Shown: positions 55,290 through 63,508, counted from the stretch's first letter. The stretch: DNA of 64,000 nt from Ignavibacteriaceae bacterium (GCA_023229425.1 JALNZG010000003.1:323999-387998); one strand, 5' to 3'. Notes: generated by a model from the sequence alone, not told the origin. Translations and numbers: made by a program.

Positions 55290-56372
55290 TTATACGGTAA
55301 CTTCAGAAACAACTTTTGTTATCCATGCATGCCTATCTGGTGCGCTGCCCTTTTGAATTTCGGTTATTTCATTGAATAATTCTACTGCGAGACTGCTGGC
55401 TTCACCATTATTAATGATCATCTTTTTCTGTTTGAAAGTAACTTCAGCAACCGGAGAAATAATAGCCGCTGTGCCTGTTCCGAAAACACCTTTTAATTTC
55501 CCGTTATCGTATGCTTCAATAAACTCATCAACACTAATAAGACGTTCGTTAATCGTATAATTTTTGTCCTTTAACAATTGGATAATAGATGCGCGTGTAA
55601 CTCCCGGAAGAATGCTTCCGGTAAGTTCTGGAGTTGCAATTTCATTTTCAAATTCAATAAAAATATTCATTGTCCCAACTTCTTCAAGATATTTTTGTTC
55701 AACGCCATCAAGCCATAACACTTGTGTAAAACCTAACTGATGTGCAATTTCAGTTGCTAACAGACTTGCACTGTAATTTCCTGAAGTTTTCGCTTCACCG
55801 ATTCCTTTTCTTACTGCACGGACATATTCATCCTGCATTAAAATTTTTACAGGTTTAAACCCTTCAGGATAATAAGCTCCCACTGGAGATAACATGATAA
55901 TAAACTTGTAATTCTTTGATGGGTTTACCCCTAAGGCTTCATCCGTTCCGAACATGATGGGGCGAATATAAAGTGATTCTCCGCTATTGGCGGGAATCCA
56001 ATCTTGTTCAATAGAAATTAATTTTTTTAAGGCTTCGAGCACAAACGATTCATCAATTTGAGGCATGCAAAGTCTCTTTGCGGAATTGTTCATTCTTTTA
56101 ATGTGATTTTCCGGACGGAAGATTACTGCTTCATTATTAATAGTACGAAATGCTTTAAGTCCTTCAAAAATTGATTGACCGTAATGAATAAACATAGCCG
56201 CAGGATGCACTGATAATCTTTCGACAGGTTTAATAGCAAAGTTATGCCATCCTGTTTGAGGAGTATAATCCATTTCGAAAATATGATCCGTAAAGATTGC
56301 TCCAAATCCTAATTTTGAAGGTAAATCAATTTTTGAAATTCTGGGTTTTATATGATAGGTAATTTGTTCCAT
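55290..56372 (-). CDS. ilvE: Branched-chain amino acid aminotransferase
   Basis: About 360 residues, class IV PLP enzyme of the longer (BCAT type II) group. It transfers amino groups between glutamate and the 2-oxo acids of Leu, Ile and Val. The PLP lysine is in GIGEAKTSGNYSASL. Other blocks: FIHYGQSIFEGLKAFR, RIRP-like SLYIRPIMFGTDEALGV, TGTAAIISPV. The ATG at 56372 is preceded by AAGGA seven bases upstream; an upstream in-frame start at 56420 is less likely. A leader with attenuator-like hairpins precedes it. Confidence 0.94.
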   Translation of the reverse strand: MEQITYHIKPRISKIDLPSKLGFGAIFTDHIFEMDYTPQTGWHNFAIKPVERLSVHPAAMFIHYGQSIFEGLKAFRTINNEAVIFRPENHIKRMNNSAKRLCMPQIDESFVLEALKKLISIEQDWIPANSGESLYIRPIMFGTDEALGVNPSKNYKFIIMLSPVGAYYPEGFKPVKILMQDEYVRAVRKGIGEAKTSGNYSASLLATEIAHQLGFTQVLWLDGVEQKYLEEVGTMNIFIEFENEIATPELTGSILPGVTRASIIQLLKDKNYTINERLISVDEFIEAYDNGKLKGVFGTGTAAIISPVAEVTFKQKKMIINNGEASSLAVELFNEITEIQKGSAPDRHAWITKVVSEVTV

Positions 56373-56436
56373 AACGATTCCTTGCAAAAAATAATAAAAA
56401 ACCACCCGATATTTAAGCAATTTCTAAATAAGTTTA

Positions 56437-56507
56437 AAATAAAAATGCCCGGTGGAGGGCTACCGGGCGTGGGAAAGATTCACTATGGGGGGTAAGCATA
56501 ATGAATC
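56437..56507 (-). promoter_or_regulatory. Attenuator-like leader of ilvE
   Basis: On the minus strand the first hairpin GATTCATTATG / CATAGTGAATC (56477-56507, loop CTTACCCCC) is followed by a second hairpin GCCCGGT / ACCGGGC (56447-56468) and then ATTTTTATTTT, i.e. an intrinsic terminator about 65 bp before the ilvE start. Together with the promoter just upstream this looks like transcription attenuation. A short open frame starting ATGCTTACC inside hairpin 1 has no run of Leu, Ile or Val codons, so a classical leader peptide is not supported. Confidence 0.6.
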
Positions 56508-56513
56508 GTGGTT

Positions 56514-56544
56514 CAAATCTAAAGGACTTTTTTTAAAAAAGCAA
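56514..56544 (-). promoter_or_regulatory. Bacteroidota-type promoter of the ilvE leader
   Basis: On the minus strand TTG (56542-56544), a 20-base spacer, then TAGATTTG (56514-56521), an exact match to TAnnTTTG. The predicted transcription start is at about 56508, right at the base of the first leader hairpin. Confidence 0.7.
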
Positions 56545-56557
56545 GATATTTTTTTAT

Positions 56558-56569
56558 CCTTACGCAAAA
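56558..56569. repeat. CCTTACGCAAAA motif, isolated copy
   Basis: A 12-bp copy of the terminal sequence of the element at 61705-61800, also found (11 of 12 bases) at 1836-1847. No inverted partner is nearby, so it may be a footprint or chance. Confidence 0.35.
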
Positions 56570-56981
56570 TATTTTGAATTCCCGGCAAAAAAATAATTAT
56601 TCCATACTCTTATAAGAATAATCTAGATTTTAATCCTCAGAAAAACTTAAACGGTACAAAATATTTGCAGAAAATAATTTGTTTTCTTCATAATCATCTA
56701 TAGAGAAAAAATTAGTTTATTGATGAAATCCCTAAAGTAACTATCAATCTAAAATTGCATAAGAACTAAATATTCATTCTGTCAGTGAAGGGTTAGAGCA
56801 TATTGCAAAATCTTAAAATGAAATTCATGCTCACATTTACAACTTTAATATTATTTTTACAAGTGGTTTTTATTTTGAAAACTTCTAAAATAATTTTTTA
56901 GGAAACTTGACTGGCAATTGTGAACCTTCATTTTATTAATAATCGCCGGGGAAAATCATTTAATTTGATATTTGGAACAGA

Positions 56982-59354
56982 ATGAACTTTAAAGTTGTAC
57001 TGCTGGTTTTATTTTCGATTTTGATAAATCTATCCGCACAAAATTTTTCGGTTAATGGAAATATAACTGATTTTAAAAACGGTAGTGCTATCCCTGGCGC
57101 CATTGTTTTCATCTCTTATAGTCGTTATTCAGTTACTAATAGCGAAGGCTATTATTCAATAAAAAATATTCCAAAAGGAAATTATCAAGTAAAAGTATCG
57201 CGACTTGGTTATAAATCTTTGTCGGAGGAGGTTACTGTCACCACCGAATCGATAACTAAAAATTTTATTCTGGAAATTTCACTAATAGAATTAGATGAAG
57301 TAATTGTAAACTCTAAAAGGACCGAAAAATATCTGCGCAATTCATCCTACTCAGAATTATTAATCGGAAAAGAACAAATTGAAAGCAAACCCTTCCAATC
57401 ACTCTCTGATATTTTGAAAGACCAGCCGGGAATATCGCTTTTACGAGATGGTATTTGGGGAACTGAAATAAGTATCCGCGGGTTAAACCGCGAGAATATT
57501 GTTACACTTATTGATGGGAATAGAATAGCAACATCAACTGATATTGCCGCACGTCTTTCAATGATTAACTTAAATGATATCGAGAGAATCGAAGTTATTA
57601 AAGGTGCAGCTTCTTCCATATACGGATCCGGGGCAACGGGCGGAATTATAAACATTATTACAAAAGCACCGCAGTTGTATAAAAATTTTACAATGAAGGG
57701 GGATTTTTCCTCCGGGTTTAATTCTGTGAATAATTTATCTTCATGGTCAGGTTCGTTTAATAGTGGAAGCTCGTTCTGGTCATCAAAGCTCGCCGCTTCT
57801 TATAGAAAAGCGGCTAATACGAAAACTCCATCCGGGGATTTGAAGAATAGTCAATTCAAAGATTACAGCTTTACAGGTACGGTAAATATTATTCCTTTGG
57901 AAAATAATTCCCTGAAAATCAATTACCAAGTATTTAAAGCTGAAAATGTAGGAATTCCAGGCGCATCTGTTTTCCCGGATAATGCAGAAGTCAGTTATCC
58001 ATATGAGAAAAGGGAAATGATTTCCACCGTTTATGAAATTCAAAATATTTCTAAACTATTTTATAAACTCTCCGTTAAGTACTCTTATCAAGCTATTGAA
58101 AGGAATGTTGAAAATATACCGCACACGGTGCAGAATGTAGCCGCTACTTTTACAACACCAGCAAAAAGAGTGAGTGTTTTAAGAATTACTCCCGAGGCGG
58201 TTCATACAAACAACAACATGCAAATTCAAGGAAATTTTTTACTTGGTGAAACAAGCAATTTTATCTTGGGATTAGATTATTGGGATAGAGGCTACAACGG
58301 AAATCGTGAAAAGTTTCAAAAGATAGAATTGCTTGATACGTTAGGAAATGTAAAAAGTACAACCGACAAAATTGTGGGAGAAAAACCTCTGCCTAATTCA
58401 AAATATAAAAGTCTCGGTGTGTTCGCGCAGGATGAAACTGAATTAGTAAAAGACAAACTATCTTTATCACTTGGTGCACGCCTTGATAAAATTTGGGTTA
58501 TTGGCGAAACAACTCTCAATCCCATTTATGAAGTTGTAAACGGAGTAATCAATTATAGTCCATCCGGACAAAAAATTATTTGGAATAAGATAGACGCAAC
58601 CGATGTTTCATATAGTGAAAATATAGGAGTAAAATATTCGTTAAATAACTGTCTTGATCTAACCCTGAGCCTCGGATATTCATTTCGATCCCCTTCTCTC
58701 GAAGAAAGATTTCAGTATATCGATCAGGGGAGCTATGTCCGTATAGGCGATCCCAATCTAAAACCGGAAAAAGGGAAATCTGCTGACCTTGGGATTCGTT
58801 ATTATTTGCCATATTTAAAAATTGTGTCAAGTGTTTTTTATAACAATTTTAATAATCTGGTTACTGAAATACCCGGAACATTTGAGGGAAGAAACGCATA
58901 CATCAAAACAAATATCGGCAAAGCGCAATTATACGGTTTCGACTTCCGCAGCGAATATAATTTCTATGACAATTTTCTCTCCTATCTCTCCGCATCGTAT
59001 GTAAAGGGAGATGACATTTCAGCGAACAGCAATCTTCCGGAGATCCCTCCGCTTAACGGTACTCTTGGAATTAAATTCAGTATGTTCACGCTTGTTGAAC
59101 TAGATATTTCTTCAACAATTTTTACCGCACAGCAAGATGTTACTACTGGAGAAATGACAACTCCCGGGTATGCTTGCTTTAATTTCTATTGCAGCACTAT
59201 TCATGCTAAAATTGGAGCGATAGGTTTTCAATTGTCGGGCGGGATGGAAAATGTTTTTAATAAAGAGTACCGCAATCATTTATCAACAAGCCGAGGGGTA
59301 ATTAAAAGCGAGCCGGGGAGAAATATTTTTATTCAACTTAATTTGAATTGGTAA
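56982..59354 (+). CDS. TonB-dependent outer-membrane receptor
   Basis: 790 residues. Signal peptide ends LSAQ. A carboxypeptidase-regulatory-like domain (~25-105, GNITDFKNGSAIPGAIVFI, NIPKGNYQVKVSRLGY) precedes a plug domain (~120-230, with LSDILKDQPGISLLRDG and a Gly-rich IRGLNRENIVTLIDG) and a 22-strand-type barrel to the C-terminus (ending with an aromatic-rich strand LNLNW). It imports a siderophore, cobalamin or similar ligand with TonB energy. The ligand cannot be assigned; the adjacent EamA gene, 37 bp downstream, may be co-transcribed. Confidence 0.92.
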   Translation: MNFKVVLLVLFSILINLSAQNFSVNGNITDFKNGSAIPGAIVFISYSRYSVTNSEGYYSIKNIPKGNYQVKVSRLGYKSLSEEVTVTTESITKNFILEISLIELDEVIVNSKRTEKYLRNSSYSELLIGKEQIESKPFQSLSDILKDQPGISLLRDGIWGTEISIRGLNRENIVTLIDGNRIATSTDIAARLSMINLNDIERIEVIKGAASSIYGSGATGGIINIITKAPQLYKNFTMKGDFSSGFNSVNNLSSWSGSFNSGSSFWSSKLAASYRKAANTKTPSGDLKNSQFKDYSFTGTVNIIPLENNSLKINYQVFKAENVGIPGASVFPDNAEVSYPYEKREMISTVYEIQNISKLFYKLSVKYSYQAIERNVENIPHTVQNVAATFTTPAKRVSVLRITPEAVHTNNNMQIQGNFLLGETSNFILGLDYWDRGYNGNREKFQKIELLDTLGNVKSTTDKIVGEKPLPNSKYKSLGVFAQDETELVKDKLSLSLGARLDKIWVIGETTLNPIYEVVNGVINYSPSGQKIIWNKIDATDVSYSENIGVKYSLNNCLDLTLSLGYSFRSPSLEERFQYIDQGSYVRIGDPNLKPEKGKSADLGIRYYLPYLKIVSSVFYNNFNNLVTEIPGTFEGRNAYIKTNIGKAQLYGFDFRSEYNFYDNFLSYLSASYVKGDDISANSNLPEIPPLNGTLGIKFSMFTLVELDISSTIFTAQQDVTTGEMTTPGYACFNFYCSTIHAKIGAIGFQLSGGMENVFNKEYRNHLSTSRGVIKSEPGRNIFIQLNLNW

Positions 59355-59391
59355 GCTTGTATGATTTTCTTTAAACTTGGTATAGAATAAT

Positions 59392-60270
59392 ATGACATGG
59401 TTCTTTATTGCTTTGGCTTCATCATTAATGTCTGCATTTGCGGCAATTACTCAAAAGAAAGCCTTATTCAATCGCAGCCCTCTTGAATTTTCATTCCTTC
59501 TTGCGGTAGTTAATCTGGTTTTCTCAATACCCTTTTTTTTAGCCGTTGATTATGTAACGATTAACACATCGAATCTATCCATCCTCTTTATAAAATCCAT
59601 TATCGGTGTTGCGGCTTTTTTATGTGTAATGACGGCGTTAAAGAATTTACAAATAAGCAACGCCCTTCCTCTGCTTGCTTTGACACCCGGATTTGTTGCA
59701 ATTTCTGCTTTCTTTCTCCTCGGGGAATCGTTAAAAGCAACCGAGGTAATCGGGCTTCTTTCTCTAATTGCCGGCACTTATATTTTGGAAAGTAAAAATC
59801 TTAAGGAAATTCTTTTCCCGTTAAATGTATTCATCAAATCTAAATATCATCGCTACATTTTGGCAGCTTTATTTCTCTTTACAGCCTCATCAATAATGGA
59901 TAAGCTTCTTCTCTCAAAAATGAATCTTTCTCCAATTTCATTGACTGCTTTTCAACATCTTTTTTTTGCAATTCTTTTTTCTGCAATCTTTTTGTTGTTT
60001 AATAAAAATAAAGGGGAAGTCATTATAAATTTTAAGAAACAAGATCTCGGGTGGATAGTTTTGATTTCATTATTGACGATCGGCTACCGTTACACGCAGG
60101 TTGTTTCTATCAGTCTTGCTTCCGTTGCATTAACACTTGCTGTAAAGCGAACATCTGTTTTATGGGCAACGATCATCGGAGGGAAAATATTTAACGACTC
60201 GAATTTGCCGAAGAAGATGATAGCTGTTTTGTTCATCCTTCTTGGTGCAATATTAATTCTAAGGGATTAA
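59392..60270 (+). CDS. EamA/DMT-family transporter (second)
   Basis: 292 residues with ten predicted helices and two EamA repeats (FFIALASSLMSAFAAITQKKA at the start; AALFLFTASSIMDKLLL in the second half). Sequence divergent from the transporter at 50391-51275. Substrate unknown. It begins 37 bp after the TonB-dependent receptor on the same strand, suggesting linked transport across both membranes, as an inference. Confidence 0.85.
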   Translation: MTWFFIALASSLMSAFAAITQKKALFNRSPLEFSFLLAVVNLVFSIPFFLAVDYVTINTSNLSILFIKSIIGVAAFLCVMTALKNLQISNALPLLALTPGFVAISAFFLLGESLKATEVIGLLSLIAGTYILESKNLKEILFPLNVFIKSKYHRYILAALFLFTASSIMDKLLLSKMNLSPISLTAFQHLFFAILFSAIFLLFNKNKGEVIINFKKQDLGWIVLISLLTIGYRYTQVVSISLASVALTLAVKRTSVLWATIIGGKIFNDSNLPKKMIAVLFILLGAILILRD

Positions 60271-60300
60271 ATAAAAAATTTAGTTTGTGAAAAATTCAGA

Positions 60301-61545
60301 TTAAATAAGCATTCGGGCTTTAATAGTTTCTGGAATCAGTTTAAGTTCTTTTAATATCTCCCACGATTTTTCTTTACTGTCAATATCAATAATAACATAC
60401 CCTATATATGGGTCGGTCTGAAGGTATTGTGAAGCAATATTAATATTACGAGTTGTAAAAACTTCTGTAATTTTATTTAGTACTCCGGGACTGTTTTTGT
60501 GAATATGCAGGTATCTCTGTTTATCAATATTAGGAGTAAGTGATATCTCTACAAAATTTCTTGCTCCAATTGTAGCGCCAATATCGCAGTAGTTCACAAG
60601 TTTTTCAGAGACTTCATGTGCAATATTTGCCTGCGCTTCAGAAGTACTGCCTGCAATATGTGGGGTAAGAATTACATTGTTGAATTGCTGAAGAATACAT
60701 GAAAACGAATTGCTATTTGAAGAAGGTTCATCGGGATACACATCTACTGCTGCTCCATTCAAATGCTTTTCTTCAATAGCACGCGCCAGGTCGTCCAAAT
60801 TTACAACTGTACCACGCGAAGAATTAATAAGTAATGCTCCTTTTTTCATAAGCCTTATTTTATCTCTTGTAATCATGTTTTTTGTCAGTTCAGTTTCAGG
60901 AACATGAAGAGTAACGATATCAGAAATCTGTAAAAGCTCATCAAGCGAAGAGCAGACTTTGGCGTTTCCAAGATTCAGTTTATTTTCTATATCATAATAA
61001 TATACTTTCATCCCCATGCTTTCTGCCAGTATAGAAACCTGTGAGCCAATATGTCCGTAACCAACAATTCCCAGACTCTTCCCTCTTACTTCAAAAGAGT
61101 TGGACGCTTCTTTAAACCACTTGCCATTGTGAGCGTGATAATTTTTTTCGGGAATTCCCCTGAGTAAAAAAATACATTCGCTTATTACCAACTCGGCCAC
61201 AGAACGTGTATTTGAAAAAGGGGCATTAAAAACAGGAATTCCTTTGATTTTTGCTGCATGCAGATCCACCTGGTTTGTGCCAATACTAAAACATCCTATT
61301 GCAATCAGTTTTGTGCAATGCTCAAGTATTTCTGCAGTTAAATTTGTTCTTGAGCGAATTCCAATTAGATGAACATCTTTAATTTTTTCTTTGAGCTCAT
61401 TCCCTTCAAGCGAGCCTTTGAGGCATTCGATGTTTGTATAATCATTTTGAAGGAAAAAATTATATGCATTTTCGTGCAATCCTTCAAGAAGTAAAACTTT
61501 GATTTTTTCTTTTGAGAGAGTGTAGGTTTTATTTGAATTATTCAT
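60301..61545 (-). CDS. serA: D-3-phosphoglycerate dehydrogenase
   Basis: 414 residues, with one C-terminal ACT domain as in E. coli SerA. First step of serine synthesis from 3-phosphoglycerate. NAD-binding motif VGYGHIGSQVS; catalytic residues in NSSRGTVVNLDDLA (Arg), VDVYPDEP (Glu region) and LTPHIAGST (His). The regulatory ACT region starts near residue 340 (YLHIHKNSPGVLNKI), implying feedback by serine. Convergent with the second EamA gene. Confidence 0.95.
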   Translation of the reverse strand: MNNSNKTYTLSKEKIKVLLLEGLHENAYNFFLQNDYTNIECLKGSLEGNELKEKIKDVHLIGIRSRTNLTAEILEHCTKLIAIGCFSIGTNQVDLHAAKIKGIPVFNAPFSNTRSVAELVISECIFLLRGIPEKNYHAHNGKWFKEASNSFEVRGKSLGIVGYGHIGSQVSILAESMGMKVYYYDIENKLNLGNAKVCSSLDELLQISDIVTLHVPETELTKNMITRDKIRLMKKGALLINSSRGTVVNLDDLARAIEEKHLNGAAVDVYPDEPSSNSNSFSCILQQFNNVILTPHIAGSTSEAQANIAHEVSEKLVNYCDIGATIGARNFVEISLTPNIDKQRYLHIHKNSPGVLNKITEVFTTRNINIASQYLQTDPYIGYVIIDIDSKEKSWEILKELKLIPETIKARMLI

Positions 61546-61704
61546 GTTTTTATTAAGTGTCTTTAGTTAATTCTATACTGAATTATTCGCGAACATAAAA
61601 AAGTACAAGGGTAAGGCCCCATTTAAGTGTATATTGTAAAAGCGATTACTCAGACAATTTGCAATATTTCTACAGTAATCCCAAATCTTCTTCAGAATCT
61701 ATAT

Positions 61705-61800
61705 AATTACTCACCTTACGCAAAAGTCTGAAATTATATTGTAGATCGGTTCCGAAAGATTTCGGAATCGCACTACAAATTTTGCGTAAGGAGACTCTAA
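61705..61800. repeat. MITE-like palindromic element with CCTTACGCAAAA ends
   Basis: About 96 bp. Terminal inverted repeats CCTTACGCAAAA (61714-61725) and TTTTGCGTAAGG (61780-61791) are perfect over 12 bp; an inner palindrome TGTAG...TTCCGAAA/TTTCGGAA...CTACA (61740-61777) fills the centre. Twenty bases of its left end (61705-61724) recur exactly at 1827-1846. No reading frame inside. It looks like a non-autonomous transposable element. Confidence 0.65.
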
Positions 61801-61826
61801 AATAAATTTCTAACGAAAAATTTTGG

Positions 61827-62354
61827 TTAATGGTTTTTGTGTTGATAGAACCCTAAGAACATCGCTCCGCTGACAAGCATGATACCTGCGCCAAGATAGA
61901 GTAAACTTAGGCTATCGGGATAGACTATTTCTACAGCATGTTGAGCAAAGCTGACAATTAAGATCAGTAAGATGACATTACCAAGTTTCGTCTTCAAGTC
62001 GTTAAAGTTTTTAATCAACAGAACAGTGTCTCCAACTTCGCTCTTCGCTGCAGGATCAATTTTACTGATAAATAATTCGTAGAGTCCAAGTGCGAATACG
62101 AACATGAATATCCCCAGCAGATAAATGTCAATTACCTTTATGATCCTGACGATCAACTCATTCTTTAACTGAGCTTTAATATCAGGTGGGAGATTTGACG
62201 GGCCCATAAAATGGGAGATTATCAGACTAAAGATATCCGCCGTAGCGATGTAAAAGACAAATACAGAGAGTAAAAGACTTGATAATACTGCAACGATAAT
62301 AAGCCACCGAGACTTCCAAAGGAGATTCTCAAATAGTAATTCAATAAACTTCAT
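61827..62354 (-). CDS. YqhA family membrane protein (UPF0114)
   Basis: 175 residues with three or four membrane helices (SRWLIIVAVLSSLLLSVFVFYI, DIYLLGIFMFVFALGLYELF, NVILLILIVSFAQHAVEIV, LYLGAGIMLVSGAMFLGFY). The ENLLWKSRWL start and the LGLYELFISKID block are typical of the YqhA/UPF0114 family, an uncharacterised inner-membrane family found widely in bacteria. The gene is isolated between the MITE-like element and the tRNA-Asn locus. Confidence 0.82.
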   Translation of the reverse strand: MKFIELLFENLLWKSRWLIIVAVLSSLLLSVFVFYIATADIFSLIISHFMGPSNLPPDIKAQLKNELIVRIIKVIDIYLLGIFMFVFALGLYELFISKIDPAAKSEVGDTVLLIKNFNDLKTKLGNVILLILIVSFAQHAVEIVYPDSLSLLYLGAGIMLVSGAMFLGFYQHKNH

Positions 62355-62528
62355 AATTGTTTTAGTTACATTCTTTTTTATTGCTTGTTCAGTTAGAAAC
62401 CAGGTATCGGGCTGTTTTTATGGCTCCGCGTACCCAGCGGAGACGCACTTTCAGTTAATGACCAAAGTTAGAATTTTTTTTATTAAAATGCAAAAAGCCC
62501 GGTTTCCTTTTCTTCAGGTTTTTTAAGC

Positions 62529-62596
62529 TCCGCTAGCAATCCCGACTTTGTCAGGAGAACTTGCATCCCGACAAAGTCGGGAAAACAGCCAAATCT
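62529..62596 (-). pseudogene. tRNA-Asn 3'-part fragment with two palindromes (copy G)
   Basis: Matches the 3' part of the intact tRNA-Asn (63258-63329) from the anticodon arm (ATTTGGCTGTT) to the 3' acceptor strand. The T-arm carries TCCCGACTTTGTCAGGA (62540-62556), and the anticodon-arm 3' side plus variable loop is replaced by TCCCGACAAAGTCGGGA (62566-62582). It begins directly after the stop codon of the second GIY-YIG gene. Not functional as tRNA. Confidence 0.75.
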
Positions 62597-62854
62597 TCAT
62601 AACAGAATCTCTCCTGAAATAATTTTCTCAATCATCTTTTTACTTTTCCAGCTTTTAATTTTTAGTTCAACCTGATGAGCAATTTCTTTTGACGGATATT
62701 CTTTTGTGAAAACAATTTCCCAAGGACGGTATCGGGAGGTGAATCCTTTTTCGATTGTATTGTGATATGATAATCGTAATTCGGGATTGGCAGAAATACC
62801 GGTATAATATTTTTCTGCGGATTGAGATTTTAGTATGTAAAGAAAATAAGTCAT
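62597..62854 (-). CDS. GIY-YIG nuclease-domain protein (second copy)
   Basis: 85 residues, a stand-alone GIY-YIG endonuclease domain: YFLYILKSQSAEKYYTGIS (the GIY...YIG equivalents YILK and YYTG), the catalytic Arg in NPELRLSYHN, and Lys/Glu toward the C-terminus. It differs at only about 12 of 85 positions from the copy at 62960-63217, so recent duplication is likely. The ATG at 62854 is 8 bp after the terminator of the preceding tRNA-Asn fragment; an upstream in-frame extension would run through that terminator and is not believed. Confidence 0.85.
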   Translation of the reverse strand: MTYFLYILKSQSAEKYYTGISANPELRLSYHNTIEKGFTSRYRPWEIVFTKEYPSKEIAHQVELKIKSWKSKKMIEKIISGEILL

Positions 62855-62862
62855 AAAATAAT

Positions 62863-62887
62863 AAAGCCCCAAAATTTTTGGGGCTTT
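62863..62887 (-). terminator. Terminator of tRNA-Asn fragment F
   Basis: AAAGCCCC / GGGGCTTT stem with a 9-base AT loop, between the tRNA-Asn fragment and the start of the second GIY-YIG gene. It corresponds in position to the terminator of the intact tRNA-Asn at 63226-63252, but its sequence differs. Confidence 0.75.
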
Positions 62888-62891
62888 AAGC

Positions 62892-62958
62892 TCCGCGAGC
62901 AATCCGCCGCGGCGGATCGAACTTGCATCCCGAAAGCTTTCGGGATAACAGCCGAATG
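62892..62958 (-). pseudogene. tRNA-Asn 3'-part fragment with two palindromes (copy F)
   Basis: The 3' part of tRNA-Asn from ATTCGGCTGTTA to the acceptor strand. The T-arm holds the perfect 14-bp palindrome TCCGCCGCGGCGGA (62903-62916), and the anticodon 3' strand plus variable loop is replaced by the perfect 20-bp palindrome ATCCCGAAAGCTTTCGGGAT (62927-62946). It starts two bases after the stop codon of the first GIY-YIG gene. Not functional as tRNA. Confidence 0.78.
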
Positions 62959-62959
62959 T

Positions 62960-63217
62960 TCAGACCTGTATTTCCCCACTAATCACTCGTTCAATCATGC
63001 TTCTGTTTTTCCAGTTTTTTATTTTCAATTCAGCCTGATGAGCAATTTCTTTTGATGGATATTCTTTTGTGAAAACAATTTCCCAAGGGCGGTATCGTGA
63101 AGTGAAACCTTTTTCGGTTGTATTGTGATATGATAATCGTAATTCGGGATTGGCAGAAATTCCGGTGTAATATTTTTCTGCGGATTGAGATTTTAGTATG
63201 TAAACGAAGTAACTCAT
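62960..63217 (-). CDS. GIY-YIG nuclease-domain protein (first copy)
   Basis: 85 residues, the stand-alone GIY-YIG fold of UPF0213-type proteins, with YFVYILKSQSAEKYYTGISA, catalytic Arg in NPELRLSYHN and the FTKEYPSKEIAHQAE block. It sits immediately downstream of the intact tRNA-Asn and its terminator: the start codon is only 8 bp past the stem, leaving no room for a normal Shine-Dalgarno. The stop codon is followed directly by a tRNA-Asn 3' fragment. The placement suggests homing-like mobility at the tRNA gene. Confidence 0.87.
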   Translation of the reverse strand: MSYFVYILKSQSAEKYYTGISANPELRLSYHNTTEKGFTSRYRPWEIVFTKEYPSKEIAHQAELKIKNWKNRSMIERVISGEIQV

Positions 63218-63225
63218 AAAACTAA

Positions 63226-63252
63226 AAAACCCCGAATTTTGTTCAGGGTTTT
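63226..63252 (-). terminator. Terminator of tRNA-Asn
   Basis: AAAACCC / GGGTTTT arms (plus strand AAAAACCCC...AGGGTTTT) with a 12-base loop between the tRNA-Asn 3' end and the first GIY-YIG start codon, ending in a T-run on the minus strand. Confidence 0.75.
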
Positions 63253-63257
63253 ATAAG

Positions 63258-63329
63258 CTCCGCGAGCAAGACTCGAACTTGCAACCCTTCGGTTAACAGC
63301 CGAATGCTCCACCATTGAGCTATCGCGGA
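63258..63329 (-). tRNA. tRNA-Asn (anticodon GTT)
   Basis: Complete cloverleaf: acceptor TCCGCGA / TCGCGGA, D-arm GCTC-AATGGTG-GAGC, anticodon arm TTCGG-CTGTTAA-CCGAA, five-base variable loop, T-arm GCAAG-TTCGAGT-CTTGC, discriminator G. CCA not encoded. It is the only intact copy among seven tRNA-Asn-related sequences within 1.2 kb. Confidence 0.95.
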
Positions 63330-63508
63330 ATAAAAAAAACTTGAGTCTTTGGGCTCCGCAAACAAGACTCGAACTTGCATCCCGACAAAGTCGGGATAAC
63401 AGCCAATGAACTAATATCATTGAGCTATCGCGGAATTTCAATCTCTTTTCAAAAACCCTTCGGTTAACATCCCGATCTTATCGGGATCCACCATTGAGCT
63501 ATCGCGGA
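63330..63508 (-). repeat. 179-bp tRNA-Asn pseudogene repeat, unit 1
   Basis: First of two tandem units (the second is 63509-63686). It contains fragment B, a full-span tRNA-Asn-like sequence (63355-63434) in which the anticodon 3' strand and variable loop are replaced by ATCCCGACAAAGTCGGGAT (63379-63397) and the D-arm/anticodon 5' side is altered. It also contains fragment C, the 5' half of tRNA-Asn (63455-63508) with ATCCCGATCTTATCGGGAT (63469-63487) replacing the stretch between D-arm and anticodon. Neither should fold as a normal tRNA. Confidence 0.75.

Larger units (their letters stand above)
56421..56981. other. Divergent intergenic region between ilvE and the TonB-dependent receptor
   Basis: Holds the ilvE promoter and leader (56437-56544) and an isolated CCTTACGCAAAA motif. 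The remaining ~400 bases are AT-rich with no gene or clear repeat; the receptor promoter should lie near 56930-56970, where a TAATTTGATATTTGG stretch partly matches the -7 consensus. Confidence 0.5.

Noticed and set aside
56437..56500. Leader peptide starting ATGCTTACC within the ilvE leader
   Set aside because: It lacks a Shine-Dalgarno and any run of Leu, Ile or Val codons, and reads through the terminator stem; kept only as a remark in the leader entry.
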